Of a stretch of DNA of 55,930 nucleotides, positions 27,395-37,365 are shown in pieces. Location: positions 1-55,930 of the forward strand of contig CALWWP010000001.1 in the NCBI GenBank assembly GCA_944385275.1. The letters are read 5' to 3'. Within the stretch, counting starts at the first letter, position 1. Each line of letters starts with the position of its first letter. The DNA is from an uncultured Oscillospiraceae bacterium. GTDB taxonomy: Bacteria; Bacillota; Clostridia; Oscillospirales; Oscillospiraceae. The position numbers were made by a program, and so were the translations under genes. The notes beneath the pieces are model-generated. The model did not search any database. It was given only the letters and a program-made list of their open reading frames with translations, and had not been told where the DNA came from.

Positions 27395-27527
27395 GTCTGC
27401 GCGCAGCACCCAATGAAGACTCAAGGCTGATTTTTCTCGTGGAGTAGACAGAAGTGATTTCCTTCTGCCTTTCGAGTTATCCTATGCCCGCAGTAGGTCG
27501 TTGGTTCCATAGGATTATATTTTTTCG
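27395..27527 (+). ncRNA. Candidate structured RNA ending in an intrinsic terminator, upstream of mltG
   Basis: This non-coding stretch shows nested pairings: CCAATGA (~27413) with TCGTTGG (~27499), ACTCAAGG (~27422) with CCTT-TC-GAGT (~27469), an internal hairpin CAGAAG/CTTCTG, a small 3' hairpin CCTA/TAGG, and finally ATCCTATG/CATAGGAT (27479-27514) followed by TTATATTTTTT. A long imperfect rod with an asymmetric central loop and a 3'-side hairpin is the general plan of 6S RNA, but I cannot recognise 6S sequence landmarks and see no convincing promoter. An mltG leader or attenuator is an alternative. Confidence 0.4.
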
Positions 27528-27548
27528 CACTTCCGAAAGGAGAACCCT

Positions 27549-29165
27549 ATGTCAGATAAAAATGAATATTGGAAAGAGTTATTCGGAGAGGACTTTCCGG
27601 AAATAAATGATAGCGAGCTAGATTCAAAACTCATGAAAGAAACCATTGAATCTGAATTATATACCGATGACAGCGAAGTATTTTCACTTGTTTCGGATAC
27701 TGTATCTGATAACTCATCTGATTATACATGGATCAACATTGACAATGATCAGGAAGATGAATCAGAAAAGACTAATGTCGTCAGTGAAAACGATTTAAAA
27801 GACCTATACGAGCATGCCAACGCATATTTCAGCGCAGATGATGAAAAAACATCTGTTGTAAAGCTTCCTAAAGAATCGGACTCAACTAATGCCGCCAGCC
27901 ACGGAAATGATAAAAATGATAAAACAGACGACGGTGTAGACGAGTATTTTCCTCCTTCATTTCCAAAGCTGTTTAAAAGGAAGTCTGACAAATCAGAACA
28001 GCAGTCAGATGCGGATAAAACAGCATCTGTCAAGAGTACGGCCGCTCCTAAAAGCTCGGCAAAGTACAAAACCTCCAAAAAAACAGAGGGGAAAAAGGCA
28101 ATACGCAGACAGCGTATGTCAGGCTGCATGATAGGCCTGATATATTCTGCCGCTGTTGTGTGTATAAGCGTAGTTTTAGCTTGCCTTGGCTGGGTAGCTG
28201 CAACTGATGTATTTGCGTTAAATAAAGACTATATTACAGCTACTGTAGTCATAGAAGAAAATTATACCATCGATTCTGTAGCTGACGAGCTGTATGACAA
28301 GGGCCTTATCGAATATAAGTTTTTATTCAAGCTTTTTGCCGCCTTTGCACGTGTAGAAGAAGAGCAGAAAATTGATCCTGGCACATATCAGTTAAATACA
28401 ACTTACGATTACCGCGCTTTAGTGAGCAATATGCAGCAGTTGGATGAAATGGACGAAGATCCAAATGTAGTTACAGTCAGCTTTCCGGAGGGTATGACTA
28501 TAAAGCAAGTCTTTGCGCTTTTGGAAGAAAACGGCGTATGCTCATATGACGAACTTCTTGAAGCCGCAACAAATTACGACTTTGACTACGAATTTTTAGA
28601 TTCATTGGAACTTGGAAACGAAAATCGTCTTGAGGGCTACTTGTTCCCGGACACATACGAATTCTATCTCAACGAAAGTGCTGAAGTCGCCATTTCAAGG
28701 TTCCTAGACAATTTCAACCGCAAGGTATCTACACAGATGTATGAAACCGCCGAAGACCTTGGATATTCAATGCATGATATAATTATTATAGCTTCTCTCA
28801 TAGAGAAGGAAGCATCCGGAGATGCAGATAGAACTGATATCGCATCTGTAATTTACAACAGACTCAACAGTTCAGACTTCCCGAGACTGGAAATCGATGC
28901 CACTGTGCAGTATGCACTGGGAGAATGGAAAGAGGAGCTTACCTATGACGATTTGAATGTTGACAGTCCCTACAACACTTATCTATACGAGGGACTTCCC
29001 GAAGGGCCTATCGCCAATCCTGGTCTTTCTTCTATTCTGGCAGCTCTGGATCCTGCTGACACCGATTACTATTTCTACGCTTTGCACACCGATGGCACTC
29101 ATCGTTTCTTCTCGGATTATGATTCATTCTATGCATTTATAAACAGTTCCGAGTTCGGGGGTTAA
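27549..29165 (+). CDS. mltG: Endolytic murein transglycosylase MltG
   Basis: 538 residues. One transmembrane helix (~192-218) separates a ~190-residue acidic, Ser/Asp-rich cytoplasmic tail from the extracellular part. That part has a LysM-like subdomain (~230-300) and the YceG catalytic domain with IASLIEKEASG, where Glu419 is the expected catalytic acid, plus LNSSDFPRLEIDATVQYALG and SPYNTYLYEGLPEGPIANPG. It cleaves nascent glycan strands at the membrane and sets chain length. The cytoplasmic tail is much longer than in E. coli. GAAAGGAG precedes ATG 27549. The U32 gene follows after 1 base. Confidence 0.95.
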   Translation: MSDKNEYWKELFGEDFPEINDSELDSKLMKETIESELYTDDSEVFSLVSDTVSDNSSDYTWINIDNDQEDESEKTNVVSENDLKDLYEHANAYFSADDEKTSVVKLPKESDSTNAASHGNDKNDKTDDGVDEYFPPSFPKLFKRKSDKSEQQSDADKTASVKSTAAPKSSAKYKTSKKTEGKKAIRRQRMSGCMIGLIYSAAVVCISVVLACLGWVAATDVFALNKDYITATVVIEENYTIDSVADELYDKGLIEYKFLFKLFAAFARVEEEQKIDPGTYQLNTTYDYRALVSNMQQLDEMDEDPNVVTVSFPEGMTIKQVFALLEENGVCSYDELLEAATNYDFDYEFLDSLELGNENRLEGYLFPDTYEFYLNESAEVAISRFLDNFNRKVSTQMYETAEDLGYSMHDIIIIASLIEKEASGDADRTDIASVIYNRLNSSDFPRLEIDATVQYALGEWKEELTYDDLNVDSPYNTYLYEGLPEGPIANPGLSSILAALDPADTDYYFYALHTDGTHRFFSDYDSFYAFINSSEFGG

Positions 29166-29166
29166 T

Positions 29167-30372
29167 ATGGTAGAATTACTGTCGCCAGCCGGCAATTTTG
29201 AAAAATTAACAATGGCTCTTACCTACGGTGCAGATGCGGTATATTTAGCTGGGAAATCCTATGGTATGCGCGCAGCCGCCGAAAATTTTGATCTTGAAGA
29301 ATTGAAGTCAGCCGTCGAGTTCTGTCATAGTCAGGGCAAAAGATTATATGTCACATGTAACACTGTCGTCAACAATCAAGAACTTGACAAACTGCCGGAT
29401 TTCCTTCAATATATAGATTCGATAGGGGTAGACGCCGTAATAGTGACTGACCTCGGTGTCTTGAAAATGGCTGGCACATACGCCCCGCACACAGAAAAGC
29501 ACATCAGTACCCAAGCCGGCATTATGAATTATGCAAGTGCAAACGTCATGTACGACCTTGGTGCAAAACGCGTTATACTTGCACGTGAACTCACGCTAAA
29601 CGAGATATCCGAAATACGCGCAAATGTCCCCGACGATCTAGAACTTGAAGTTTTTATACATGGCTCTATGTGCGTCTCTTATTCCGGCCGATGTCTTTTA
29701 TCCAACTACATGACCGGTAGAGACGCCAACAGGGGGCAATGCGCCCAGCCGTGCCGCTGGAAATATGCATTAGTTGAAGAAAAACGCCCCAATGAATACT
29801 ATGAAATATTTGAAGATGAGTCTGGAGGCGCGTATATTCTCAACTCGAAGGATCTGTGTATGATAGAACATATACCCGAGCTGATACAAGCCGGTATCAA
29901 TTCTTTTAAGATAGAGGGCCGTATGAAATCTTCGTATTACACGGCTGTCATCACCGGTGCTTATCGCCACGCTATCGATGCATACCTATCTGGTATAGCC
30001 ATAGACCCCGTGTGGATCGAAGAAGTAAATAAAGTAAGTCACAGGAATTACTATACGGGTTTTTTCTTTGATAAGCAGCCAGATGGTCAGTATCCCAACA
30101 GTTCCGATTACATACGAGAATGGGAAATATCCGCTGTTGTTCTAAATTGCACATCCGAAAATCGCGCTGAGCTGTCTCAGCGCAACCGTATAGCAGTAGG
30201 GGATGAAGTAGAGCTTCTTGCTCCACATCATAAACCTGTTGTATTCCGCATCGATTCACTTACCGATGAATCTGGACAAGCTATTAGTGCTGCTGCTCAT
30301 CCATTAATGAAATTTTTTATGGAACTCCCGTTTCAGGCACCATCTAATTCGATAATTAGAAAGAAAAAATAA
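29167..30372 (+). CDS. U32-family peptidase-like protein (tRNA hydroxylation type)
   Basis: 401 residues. It contains VELLSPAGNFEKLTMAL, AGKSYGMRAAAENF and the U32 signature EVFIHGSMCVSYSGRCLLSNY, followed by the Cys-rich NRGQCAQPCRW, which suggests an Fe-S or metal centre. Relatives (TrhP, YrrO/YrrN) form 5-hydroxyuridine in tRNA wobble positions using prephenate; others were named collagenases. The mltG-U32 order resembles the Bacillus yrrL-yrrO region. It begins 1 base after the mltG stop. Confidence 0.85.
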   Translation: MVELLSPAGNFEKLTMALTYGADAVYLAGKSYGMRAAAENFDLEELKSAVEFCHSQGKRLYVTCNTVVNNQELDKLPDFLQYIDSIGVDAVIVTDLGVLKMAGTYAPHTEKHISTQAGIMNYASANVMYDLGAKRVILARELTLNEISEIRANVPDDLELEVFIHGSMCVSYSGRCLLSNYMTGRDANRGQCAQPCRWKYALVEEKRPNEYYEIFEDESGGAYILNSKDLCMIEHIPELIQAGINSFKIEGRMKSSYYTAVITGAYRHAIDAYLSGIAIDPVWIEEVNKVSHRNYYTGFFFDKQPDGQYPNSSDYIREWEISAVVLNCTSENRAELSQRNRIAVGDEVELLAPHHKPVVFRIDSLTDESGQAISAAAHPLMKFFMELPFQAPSNSIIRKKK

Positions 30373-30395
30373 ATATATGGAAGGATTTGAGTCCA

Positions 30396-33038
30396 ATGGA
30401 AAAGCTTGGCTTAAATGAAATAAGAGAAAGATTCTTGAGTTTTTTTGAAAGTAAGGGGCATCTACGGCTCCAAAGTTTTCCTCTCGTCCCTCAGGGAGAT
30501 AACAGTCTTCTTCTCATCAACTCTGGCATGGCACCGCTTAAGCCATATTTTTCCGGAGAAGCTGTTCCACCGAGGAAAAGAGTTACGACATGTCAGAAAT
30601 GTATTCGGACTCCGGATATAGAACGCGTTGGTAAAACAAGCCGTCACGGAACATTTTTTGAAATGTTAGGAAATTTTTCTTTCGGTGATTATTTCAAAGC
30701 CGATGCCACAGCTTGGGCATGGGAATTTATTACTCAGGATTTAAAGATTCCTACGGACAAACTTTATATATCCGTATATCAAGACGACGATGAAACTTAT
30801 GATATTTGGACTAAAGACATTGGTGTAAACCCATCTCATATGGTACGTCTTGGAAAAGAAGATAATTTTTGGGAAATAGGTTCTGGTCCATGCGGTCCTT
30901 GTTCTGAAATATACTACGACAGGGGAGAAGAATACGGGTGCGGCAAAGACACCTGCGGGGTTGGATGTGACTGCGACAGATATGTTGAGTTCTGGAATCT
31001 CGTATTTACGCAGTTTAACAACGATGGAAACGGCAACTACACTCCTCTTGCTCAAAAAAACATTGATACCGGAATGGGTTTGGAGCGTATTGCATGCATT
31101 ATGCAAGGTGTAAACTCTCTTTTTGATGTCGATACTATTATGAATATTACAAAGCATGTCTCCAAAATTACAGGAGTAGAGTACGGGCAGAGCGAAAAAA
31201 TCGATGTAGCACTCAGAGTAATTACGGATCACATACGTTCTACTACTATGATGATATGCGACGGTATTCTTCCATCAAACGAAGGACGGGGATATGTTTT
31301 ACGCAGACTTCTCAGAAGAGCTGCCCGGTTTGGAAAACTACTTGGTGTAAACGAACCGTTTTTGTATGAAATATGCAAAACCGTTATTAACGAGAGCAAG
31401 AACGCTTATCCTGAATTAGCTGAAAAGCAAGACTATATTATTCGTGTCATAAAAGCTGAAGAAGAACGCTTTGCATTAACAATAGACTCCGGCATGAAGA
31501 TGCTCTACGGCATGATAGAGGATATTAAGGCAGGACAAGGCAACTGTCTTTCCGGTACAGAAGCATTTAAGCTGTATGATACCTATGGATTCCCTATAGA
31601 CTTAACTACTGAAATACTGGAAGAACACGGCATAGAAGTTGATCGCGACAGTTTCTCATCTCTTATGGAAGAGCAAAAATCTAGAGCAAGAGCCGCCACG
31701 GCAGCTCTTGGTGATTTTGGATGGGCTCATATCGATCTTGGCCTTCCCAAAGAGGTTGTGACCCAGTTCACAGGCTACTCGTCTTTCAAGGAAACAGCCA
31801 AAGTGCTCGCAATCGTTTCAGGTGATGAACTTTGCTCCACCATACGCAAAGGACAAGAAGGCATAATAGTTTTAGATAAAACACCTTTTTATGCAGAAAT
31901 GGGCGGTCAGGTGGCTGACCATGGTACTTTAAAGACCTCAGACGCGTGTTTCAATGTCACTGATGTCCACAAATCCAAAGATGGAAAGTACATGCATACC
32001 GGAATTGTTGTTTCAGGCGAACTAGCTGTAGACGATGTGGTTGAAGCTGCCATAGACGCCGAACGCAGACAGGCTATAATGCGTGCTCACAGTGCAACGC
32101 ACTTACTGCAAAAAGCACTTCGCAATGTACTCGGCACACACATAGAGCAAGCGGGTTCGCTTGTTGAGCCAGATGCTCTGAGATTTGACTTTACTCATTT
32201 TGCTGCTATAAGCAAAGACGATCTGTCAGCAATAGAACTTGAATTAAACAAAGCTATCCTAAATGGATACCCTATTACAGTTCGTGAAATGCCGATCGAT
32301 GAGGCCAAAAAAGAAGGAGCAATGGCTCTGTTCGGTGAAAAGTACGGCGATATTGTTAGAGTTGTAAAAATGGGTGATTACTCTATTGAGTTCTGCGGAG
32401 GAACTCACCTTGATAATACAGCTAAAATCGGGTCATGCAAGCTCATTAGTGAATTCTCTGTAGCAGCTGGGGTGCGCCGTATAGAGGCAGTTGTAGGTCT
32501 AAAGACTATCGATGTCATGAACTCACATATAGATACTATCGCTGATGTCGCCAGCGTTCTGAAATCAAATCCTGCAGAATTGTTCCAAAAGGCCAAACAG
32601 CATATGGAGGAGATCCGTGAGTTGAAGGCTTCGATTGAGGATGCCCGCCGCAAACTCATAAAAAGCGCTGCTGACGATTATCTCCTTTCTTCTAAAAAGG
32701 TTGGCGATCTGCGCGTTGTGACTGCAGCTGTCAACGGTGCTGATAGCGACTGGCTGAGAAAAGCCGCCGACTTCCTCAGAGATAAAGAACCATATGTTGT
32801 AGCGGTCCTTGCAGCTGTAAATGACAGCAAAATAACATTCTTAGCCGCCTGCGGCAAGGGAGCTCTAGAAAAAGGAGTACGGGCTGGAGACCTAATTAAA
32901 AAGGTCACATCAATAACCGGCGGCAGCGGCGGCGGGAAACCCGATGTCGCCATGGGTGGCGGCAAAGATCCTCTGCTGCTTGATAATGCCCTTGCAGTTG
33001 TAGATAATTTTGTGGCCGAAATTGTGGAGGGAAAATAG
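30396..33038 (+). CDS. alaS: Alanyl-tRNA synthetase
   Basis: 880 residues. The class II core (MAPLKPYFSGEAVPPRKRVTTCQKCIRTPDIERVG, FFEMLGNFSFGDYFK) is followed by the editing domain with HSATHLLQKAL and CGGTHLDNT (zinc ligands) and the C-Ala/DHHA1 tail ending TGGSGGGKPDVAMGGG. I chose ATG 30396, as GGAAGGA lies 11 bases upstream; a TTG at 30387 is too close to that site. No T-box fits in the gap after the U32 gene, so it is probably transcribed from the mltG promoter. Confidence 0.97.
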   Translation: MEKLGLNEIRERFLSFFESKGHLRLQSFPLVPQGDNSLLLINSGMAPLKPYFSGEAVPPRKRVTTCQKCIRTPDIERVGKTSRHGTFFEMLGNFSFGDYFKADATAWAWEFITQDLKIPTDKLYISVYQDDDETYDIWTKDIGVNPSHMVRLGKEDNFWEIGSGPCGPCSEIYYDRGEEYGCGKDTCGVGCDCDRYVEFWNLVFTQFNNDGNGNYTPLAQKNIDTGMGLERIACIMQGVNSLFDVDTIMNITKHVSKITGVEYGQSEKIDVALRVITDHIRSTTMMICDGILPSNEGRGYVLRRLLRRAARFGKLLGVNEPFLYEICKTVINESKNAYPELAEKQDYIIRVIKAEEERFALTIDSGMKMLYGMIEDIKAGQGNCLSGTEAFKLYDTYGFPIDLTTEILEEHGIEVDRDSFSSLMEEQKSRARAATAALGDFGWAHIDLGLPKEVVTQFTGYSSFKETAKVLAIVSGDELCSTIRKGQEGIIVLDKTPFYAEMGGQVADHGTLKTSDACFNVTDVHKSKDGKYMHTGIVVSGELAVDDVVEAAIDAERRQAIMRAHSATHLLQKALRNVLGTHIEQAGSLVEPDALRFDFTHFAAISKDDLSAIELELNKAILNGYPITVREMPIDEAKKEGAMALFGEKYGDIVRVVKMGDYSIEFCGGTHLDNTAKIGSCKLISEFSVAAGVRRIEAVVGLKTIDVMNSHIDTIADVASVLKSNPAELFQKAKQHMEEIRELKASIEDARRKLIKSAADDYLLSSKKVGDLRVVTAAVNGADSDWLRKAADFLRDKEPYVVAVLAAVNDSKITFLAACGKGALEKGVRAGDLIKKVTSITGGSGGGKPDVAMGGGKDPLLLDNALAVVDNFVAEIVEGK

Positions 33039-33039
33039 A

Positions 33040-33378
33040 ATGTCAGATTGTCTATTTTGTAAAATTATCTCTGGCGAGATCCCGTCTTCATGCGTATACG
33101 AAGACGACCAAGTATTTGCATTTAACGATATTGATCCGCAAGCTCCAGTTCATTTTTTGGTGATTCCAAAAGAGCATATTTCAGGAGCTGACGCAATAAC
33201 TTCAGAAAATTCCGCAGTAGTAGCTCACATATTTGAAGTCATCGCAAATCTGGCAAAAAAGCACAAACTGGATGGATTCAGAGTTGTATCGAACTGTGGG
33301 CAATCCGCCGGCCAAACTGTTATGCATCTGCATTTTCATGTTCTGTCCGGAAGAGATATGACTTGGCCTCCCGGCTAA
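33040..33378 (+). CDS. HIT-family nucleotide hydrolase
   Basis: 112 residues. The histidine triad is H96-L-H98-F-H100-V, and the N-terminal CLFCKIISGEIP supplies the zinc-binding Cys pair. It hydrolyses purine nucleoside phosphoramidates or AMP-lysine-type adducts (Hint-like). It starts 1 base after the alaS stop, with GGAGGGAAAAT as ribosome site inside alaS. A hairpin follows the stop. Confidence 0.93.
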   Translation: MSDCLFCKIISGEIPSSCVYEDDQVFAFNDIDPQAPVHFLVIPKEHISGADAITSENSAVVAHIFEVIANLAKKHKLDGFRVVSNCGQSAGQTVMHLHFHVLSGRDMTWPPG

Positions 33379-33388
33379 AAATCAAACA

Positions 33389-33418
33389 GGGGAGAGTATT
33401 ACATACTCTCCCTTTACT
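33389..33418 (+). terminator. Probable terminator after the HIT gene
   Basis: Arms 33390-33398 and 33404-33412 (GGGAGAGTA / TACTCTCCC), followed by a short T tract. The weak U-run makes it moderate. Confidence 0.55.
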
Positions 33419-33457
33419 GTTAATTTTTCGATAAATCTTGGGGGCGGAGGTGGAACT

Positions 33458-35722
33458 TTGAGAAAACTGGCAATCGTTTCATTTTCTTTTTCATTTGCCA
33501 TAATCATGATGCAGTATGTTCTCAATATCAATTCTACACCGTTACTGCTCATATGGATTGCCGTACTTGCTCCCTTGTGCATTCTTTTAAAAAACGATGT
33601 TCGTTTAGCAGCATTGCTGGTTTTAGCTGGCCTGTTTGCTGGAGTAGCTTGGAATGCTTTTTATTACAATCTATTTTTCATGCCTCTGGAAAAACTGGAA
33701 GGACAAACTCAAACTGTTCGCGCAATTGTAGTAAACTATCCAAAGCAGCTGGACTACGGTATATCATTACCAATCAAAGTATTACTAGACGACTCTCCAA
33801 ATGTGCGCGCCACTCTTTATATTTATGACTCTGCTGAAAATCAAAAATTCGAACCCGGAGAAATCATAGAAGTCACTGCCTCATTTCGGCGTGCAGATTA
33901 CGATCCGGAAATAACTAGCTTATTGGCAAAAGGTGAATTTTTGATCTTGCGGGCAACAGACGCAGCTGAAGTAATAGGTAAAGACAAATTTTCATTTCTA
34001 TATCTGCCGGCCAAATTCTCCCATACCGTATCCGGGAAAATAGACGCCGTATTTCCATCGGACACAGCTCCATTTGTCAAAGCTCTTTTATTGGGTAACA
34101 CAGATAGTTTTAGAGAAAATCTGGAAACGGTTTCTGCTTTTTCAATATGCGGAGTGTCACACATCGTCGCTGTGTCTGGTATGCATGTCGCTTTTCTTGT
34201 AGGCTTTTTGAATCTTCTATTTGGAAAACGAAAAAGTTCCATAATATCAATACCTGTGCTTTTGTTCTTCATGGCATTGACTGGATTCACTCCATCAGTT
34301 TCTCGTGCTGGAATCATGGGAATAGTAGTTGTTATTTCCCAGTTGTGCGCCAGAGAAAACGACAACATAACTACCCTGAGTTTATCTCTAATAATCTTGC
34401 TCTTGATCAATCCCTATGCAGTCAAAAGTATCAGCTTACAGCTGTCGTACGCCAGCGTATTAGGCATATATCTGTTTGGCGACACTTTCAATAGTGTGCT
34501 CAAAAGCAGGCTTGCAAATAGGGGACTGTTTAAAACCAAGCATTTAAGCGGATTATTGAATTTTATCTCCGGCAGTTTGTCCGTTACTTTATCGGCTTCT
34601 TTCTTTTCATATCCTCTAATTGCCATGTACTTTGGGCAAATATCTATTATCTCGCCCATAGTCAATCTTCTCATTTTATCTGTTGTTTCGATCGTCTTTT
34701 CCGCAAGCCTGATCATCTGCGCGTCTGCGTTTTTATTTCAGCCTATAGCTATAATTTTCGCATGGATAGTATCATGGGCTATCCGTTATATTTTATCTGT
34801 GCCGTCTCTGTTCTCCAAACTGCCATTTATGACACTCAGCATGGATATGATTTACACTCACATATGGATGCTTTTTATATATCTTCTTGCATTTCTCACT
34901 TTATTCTGCATACGCAAAAACCAATCCCTAAGAGCTCCTGTGATCTCTGCCGCTGCGAGCCTAGTATTTGTTATAATCGCGTCATACTTTTCAAATTTGT
35001 CGTCACAAGAAATAACTGTTTTGGATGTCGGGCAAGGCCAAAGCATTGTATTATCTTCCAATGGTCGCCATGCGATTATAGACTGCGGTGGCAACAACTA
35101 TTTAAATGCCGGCGATATAGCTGCAAACTATGTAATGCGCACTGGTAAAAATGAAATTGAATTTTTAGCTCTCACTCATTTTGACGACGATCATATCAAC
35201 GGCGTCATCGAATTGATGCACAGATTAAAAATTTACCGTCTTATTCTGCCGGAAAACTTCAAAGAAGACGACGGCGAGGACATTATTGAAATGGCTAGCT
35301 TAAAAAATATAGATATCATGTACATAAATGAACCTACCGTATTGACTATGGGAGAGCTCAATGTCATGTGTTATCCACCGTTAAACAACTCTGACAGCAA
35401 TGAGAGCGGGATATGTTATCTTTGCAGCAGCAATGATTTGGACATGCTCATCACTGGTGATATGGATACGAAAACAGAAGAAATGCTGCTTAATAAATAT
35501 GATCTTCCTCTTATTGAAATACTGATTGCGGGTCACCACGGATCTAAAAGCTCCACTTCCGAGCTGCTACTTGACACTATAAAACCGCAGACAGTCATAG
35601 CAAGTGTTGGAGAAAACAGTTACAATCACCTTTCTCAAGATTTTCTTAGACGTGTTGTTTCCCGCGGACTTTATCTATATAGGACAGATGAACAGGGAAA
35701 TATAACTATAAAGTTCAAATAG
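33458..35722 (+). CDS. comEC: ComEC/Rec2 DNA internalization protein
   Basis: 754 residues. An N-terminal soluble OB-like domain between helices is followed by the Competence domain (GVSHIVAVSGMHVAFLVGFLN; SVSRAGIMGIVVVISQL) with about ten membrane helices, and a C-terminal metallo-beta-lactamase domain (VLDVGQGQSIVL, LTHFDDDHINGVIELM, ITGDMDTKTEE, IAGHHGSKSST). It forms the channel and probable nuclease for single-stranded DNA uptake in transformation. The start is TTG 33458 after GGAGGTGG. holA begins 12 bases later. Confidence 0.95.
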   Translation: MRKLAIVSFSFSFAIIMMQYVLNINSTPLLLIWIAVLAPLCILLKNDVRLAALLVLAGLFAGVAWNAFYYNLFFMPLEKLEGQTQTVRAIVVNYPKQLDYGISLPIKVLLDDSPNVRATLYIYDSAENQKFEPGEIIEVTASFRRADYDPEITSLLAKGEFLILRATDAAEVIGKDKFSFLYLPAKFSHTVSGKIDAVFPSDTAPFVKALLLGNTDSFRENLETVSAFSICGVSHIVAVSGMHVAFLVGFLNLLFGKRKSSIISIPVLLFFMALTGFTPSVSRAGIMGIVVVISQLCARENDNITTLSLSLIILLLINPYAVKSISLQLSYASVLGIYLFGDTFNSVLKSRLANRGLFKTKHLSGLLNFISGSLSVTLSASFFSYPLIAMYFGQISIISPIVNLLILSVVSIVFSASLIICASAFLFQPIAIIFAWIVSWAIRYILSVPSLFSKLPFMTLSMDMIYTHIWMLFIYLLAFLTLFCIRKNQSLRAPVISAAASLVFVIIASYFSNLSSQEITVLDVGQGQSIVLSSNGRHAIIDCGGNNYLNAGDIAANYVMRTGKNEIEFLALTHFDDDHINGVIELMHRLKIYRLILPENFKEDDGEDIIEMASLKNIDIMYINEPTVLTMGELNVMCYPPLNNSDSNESGICYLCSSNDLDMLITGDMDTKTEEMLLNKYDLPLIEILIAGHHGSKSSTSELLLDTIKPQTVIASVGENSYNHLSQDFLRRVVSRGLYLYRTDEQGNITIKFK

Positions 35723-35734
35723 GAGTCAAATACA

Positions 35735-36775
35735 ATGCCAGCACAAAAAAATCAGACAGATAAAACAGCCTACATGGAACTGCGAAAAGCAATCAAAGAA
35801 AAAAATATAGAAGGAATATATGTTCTATACGGCGATGAAGACTATTTGAGGGAATACTATTTCCGTCAAATGAAGCAGATAATCTGTGATGGTTCATTTG
35901 ATGAATTCAATTACAAGCAATTTGACGGAAAAGATGTAGATCTTCCGGCACTTTCTGATGCAATCGATTCACTCCCTGTTTTTGCAGAAAAGACGTTTAT
36001 AGAACTACGAGATATGGAACTGTCAAAATGCAGCGAGTCCAGAAAAAACCAGTTTGCTGAAATAATCAGAGATCTTCCTTCTTACTGCTGTCTTGTCCTT
36101 ATATATTCATCTGGAAGTATTGGCCTAGATAAGCGCTCTTCTCTGTATTCTCTTCTGAAAAAAACTGCGAAAATAGTAGAATTCACATTACAAAATGACA
36201 GCGACCTGACTAAATGGATATATAGACGCTTTCTGGATGCCGGACACGAAATAAAAAGAAATGAGGCAGAGTACCTGATCTTTCTATGCGGCGGCTTTAT
36301 GACAAATCTTATTTCCGAAATAGAAAAAATAGCTGCATATTCTAAAAATACAGCTATCTCTAAAGAAGACATAGATGCAGTAGTGACTCCTGTTCCCGAC
36401 GCCATAGTATTCAAAATGACAGACGCCATTTCAAATCAAAACTTTGACGCAGCGGCAAAGATCATGGCAGATCTGCTGCAAATGCGTGAAGCACCAATAA
36501 AAATACTCTCTATTTTAGGCGGCCAAATGAGACGCTTATATACGGCACGGCTGCTTTTGGAACTCGGCAGGGGAACTGATGAGGTCAAACGCATACTTGG
36601 TCTCAAATCAGACTATCCTGCACGCCTTCTTATGAAAGCCGCTTCTAATTTAACTCTCGATTGGTGCAAAAACGCAGTTAGACTCTGTGTGGAAACTGAC
36701 TTTTCAATGAAATGTGAAAGTATAGACGATGACGACTTGTTGAAGCTCGTCTTCGTCCGGCTCGCGGCGAGGTAA
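35735..36775 (+). CDS. holA: DNA polymerase III subunit delta
   Basis: 346 residues. The N-terminal GIYVLYGDEDYLREYYFRQM replaces a true Walker A, as in HolA, and the middle and C-terminal helices (APIKILSILGGQMRRLYTARLL) match the clamp-loader delta subunit that opens the beta ring. The comEC-holA order is common in Firmicutes. Ribosome site AGGAG at 35721; rnmV starts 5 bases after its stop. Confidence 0.93.
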   Translation: MPAQKNQTDKTAYMELRKAIKEKNIEGIYVLYGDEDYLREYYFRQMKQIICDGSFDEFNYKQFDGKDVDLPALSDAIDSLPVFAEKTFIELRDMELSKCSESRKNQFAEIIRDLPSYCCLVLIYSSGSIGLDKRSSLYSLLKKTAKIVEFTLQNDSDLTKWIYRRFLDAGHEIKRNEAEYLIFLCGGFMTNLISEIEKIAAYSKNTAISKEDIDAVVTPVPDAIVFKMTDAISNQNFDAAAKIMADLLQMREAPIKILSILGGQMRRLYTARLLLELGRGTDEVKRILGLKSDYPARLLMKAASNLTLDWCKNAVRLCVETDFSMKCESIDDDDLLKLVFVRLAAR

Positions 36776-36780
36776 TTTTA

Positions 36781-37365
36781 ATGGAAAGAATAAAAGAAGC
36801 CATTATCGTCGAAGGGCGTTATGATAAAAACAAGCTCAAACAAATAGTTGATGCGTGTATAATTGAAACATCCGGGTTTCACATTTTTTCCGACAAGGAA
36901 ACTAGAAAGTTGATAGAAAGCCTAGCACAAAAGCGTGGAATAATAATCCTAACAGACAGTGACAGCGCTGGCTTCCTTATACGAAACTTTTTGAATGGCT
37001 GTATCGATCCAAAGCTCATAAAACACGCCTATATACCAGATATAATAGGTAAGGAGGCCAGAAAAACTACTTGGTCTGCCGAAAGAAAACTTGGAGTAGA
37101 AGGTATTCCGGACAGTATTATCATAAAGGCTCTTAAAGTCGCCGGAGCTACTTTTGAGTCTAACCCAGAAAGTAAAAATATTCCTCATTCAAAAATCACT
37201 AAGGCAGATCTATTTGCCAAAGGGCTCTCCGGAAGATCCGGCAGCTGCAAACTCCGCGCCGAATTGCTTAAGGCGCACGACTTGCCAGCACATCTCTCGT
37301 CAAATAATTTGTTGGATGTACTTAATGCCCTGTACACCAAAGATGAATTCTATTCTATTTTCTAG
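36781..37365 (+). CDS. rnmV: Ribonuclease M5 (5S rRNA maturation)
   Basis: 194 residues. The TOPRIM domain has the acidic motif IVEGRYDKNKL near the N-terminus and ILTDSDSAGFLIR; the C-terminal part has the DUF4093-type KITKADLFAKGLSG. It matures 5S rRNA precursors together with ribosomal protein L18. Its usual partner rsmA is 13 kb away here. The last 11 bases overlap the 3' end of a convergent small membrane-protein gene. Confidence 0.93.
   Translation: MERIKEAIIVEGRYDKNKLKQIVDACIIETSGFHIFSDKETRKLIESLAQKRGIIILTDSDSAGFLIRNFLNGCIDPKLIKHAYIPDIIGKEARKTTWSAERKLGVEGIPDSIIIKALKVAGATFESNPESKNIPHSKITKADLFAKGLSGRSGSCKLRAELLKAHDLPAHLSSNNLLDVLNALYTKDEFYSIF

Noticed and set aside
27476..27527. A tRNA 3' half (TGCCCGCAGTAGGTCGTTGG looks like an anticodon-variable-T stretch)
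   Set aside because: No acceptor stem, no T loop TTCGA and no 5' half; the bases are better explained by the hairpin terminator.
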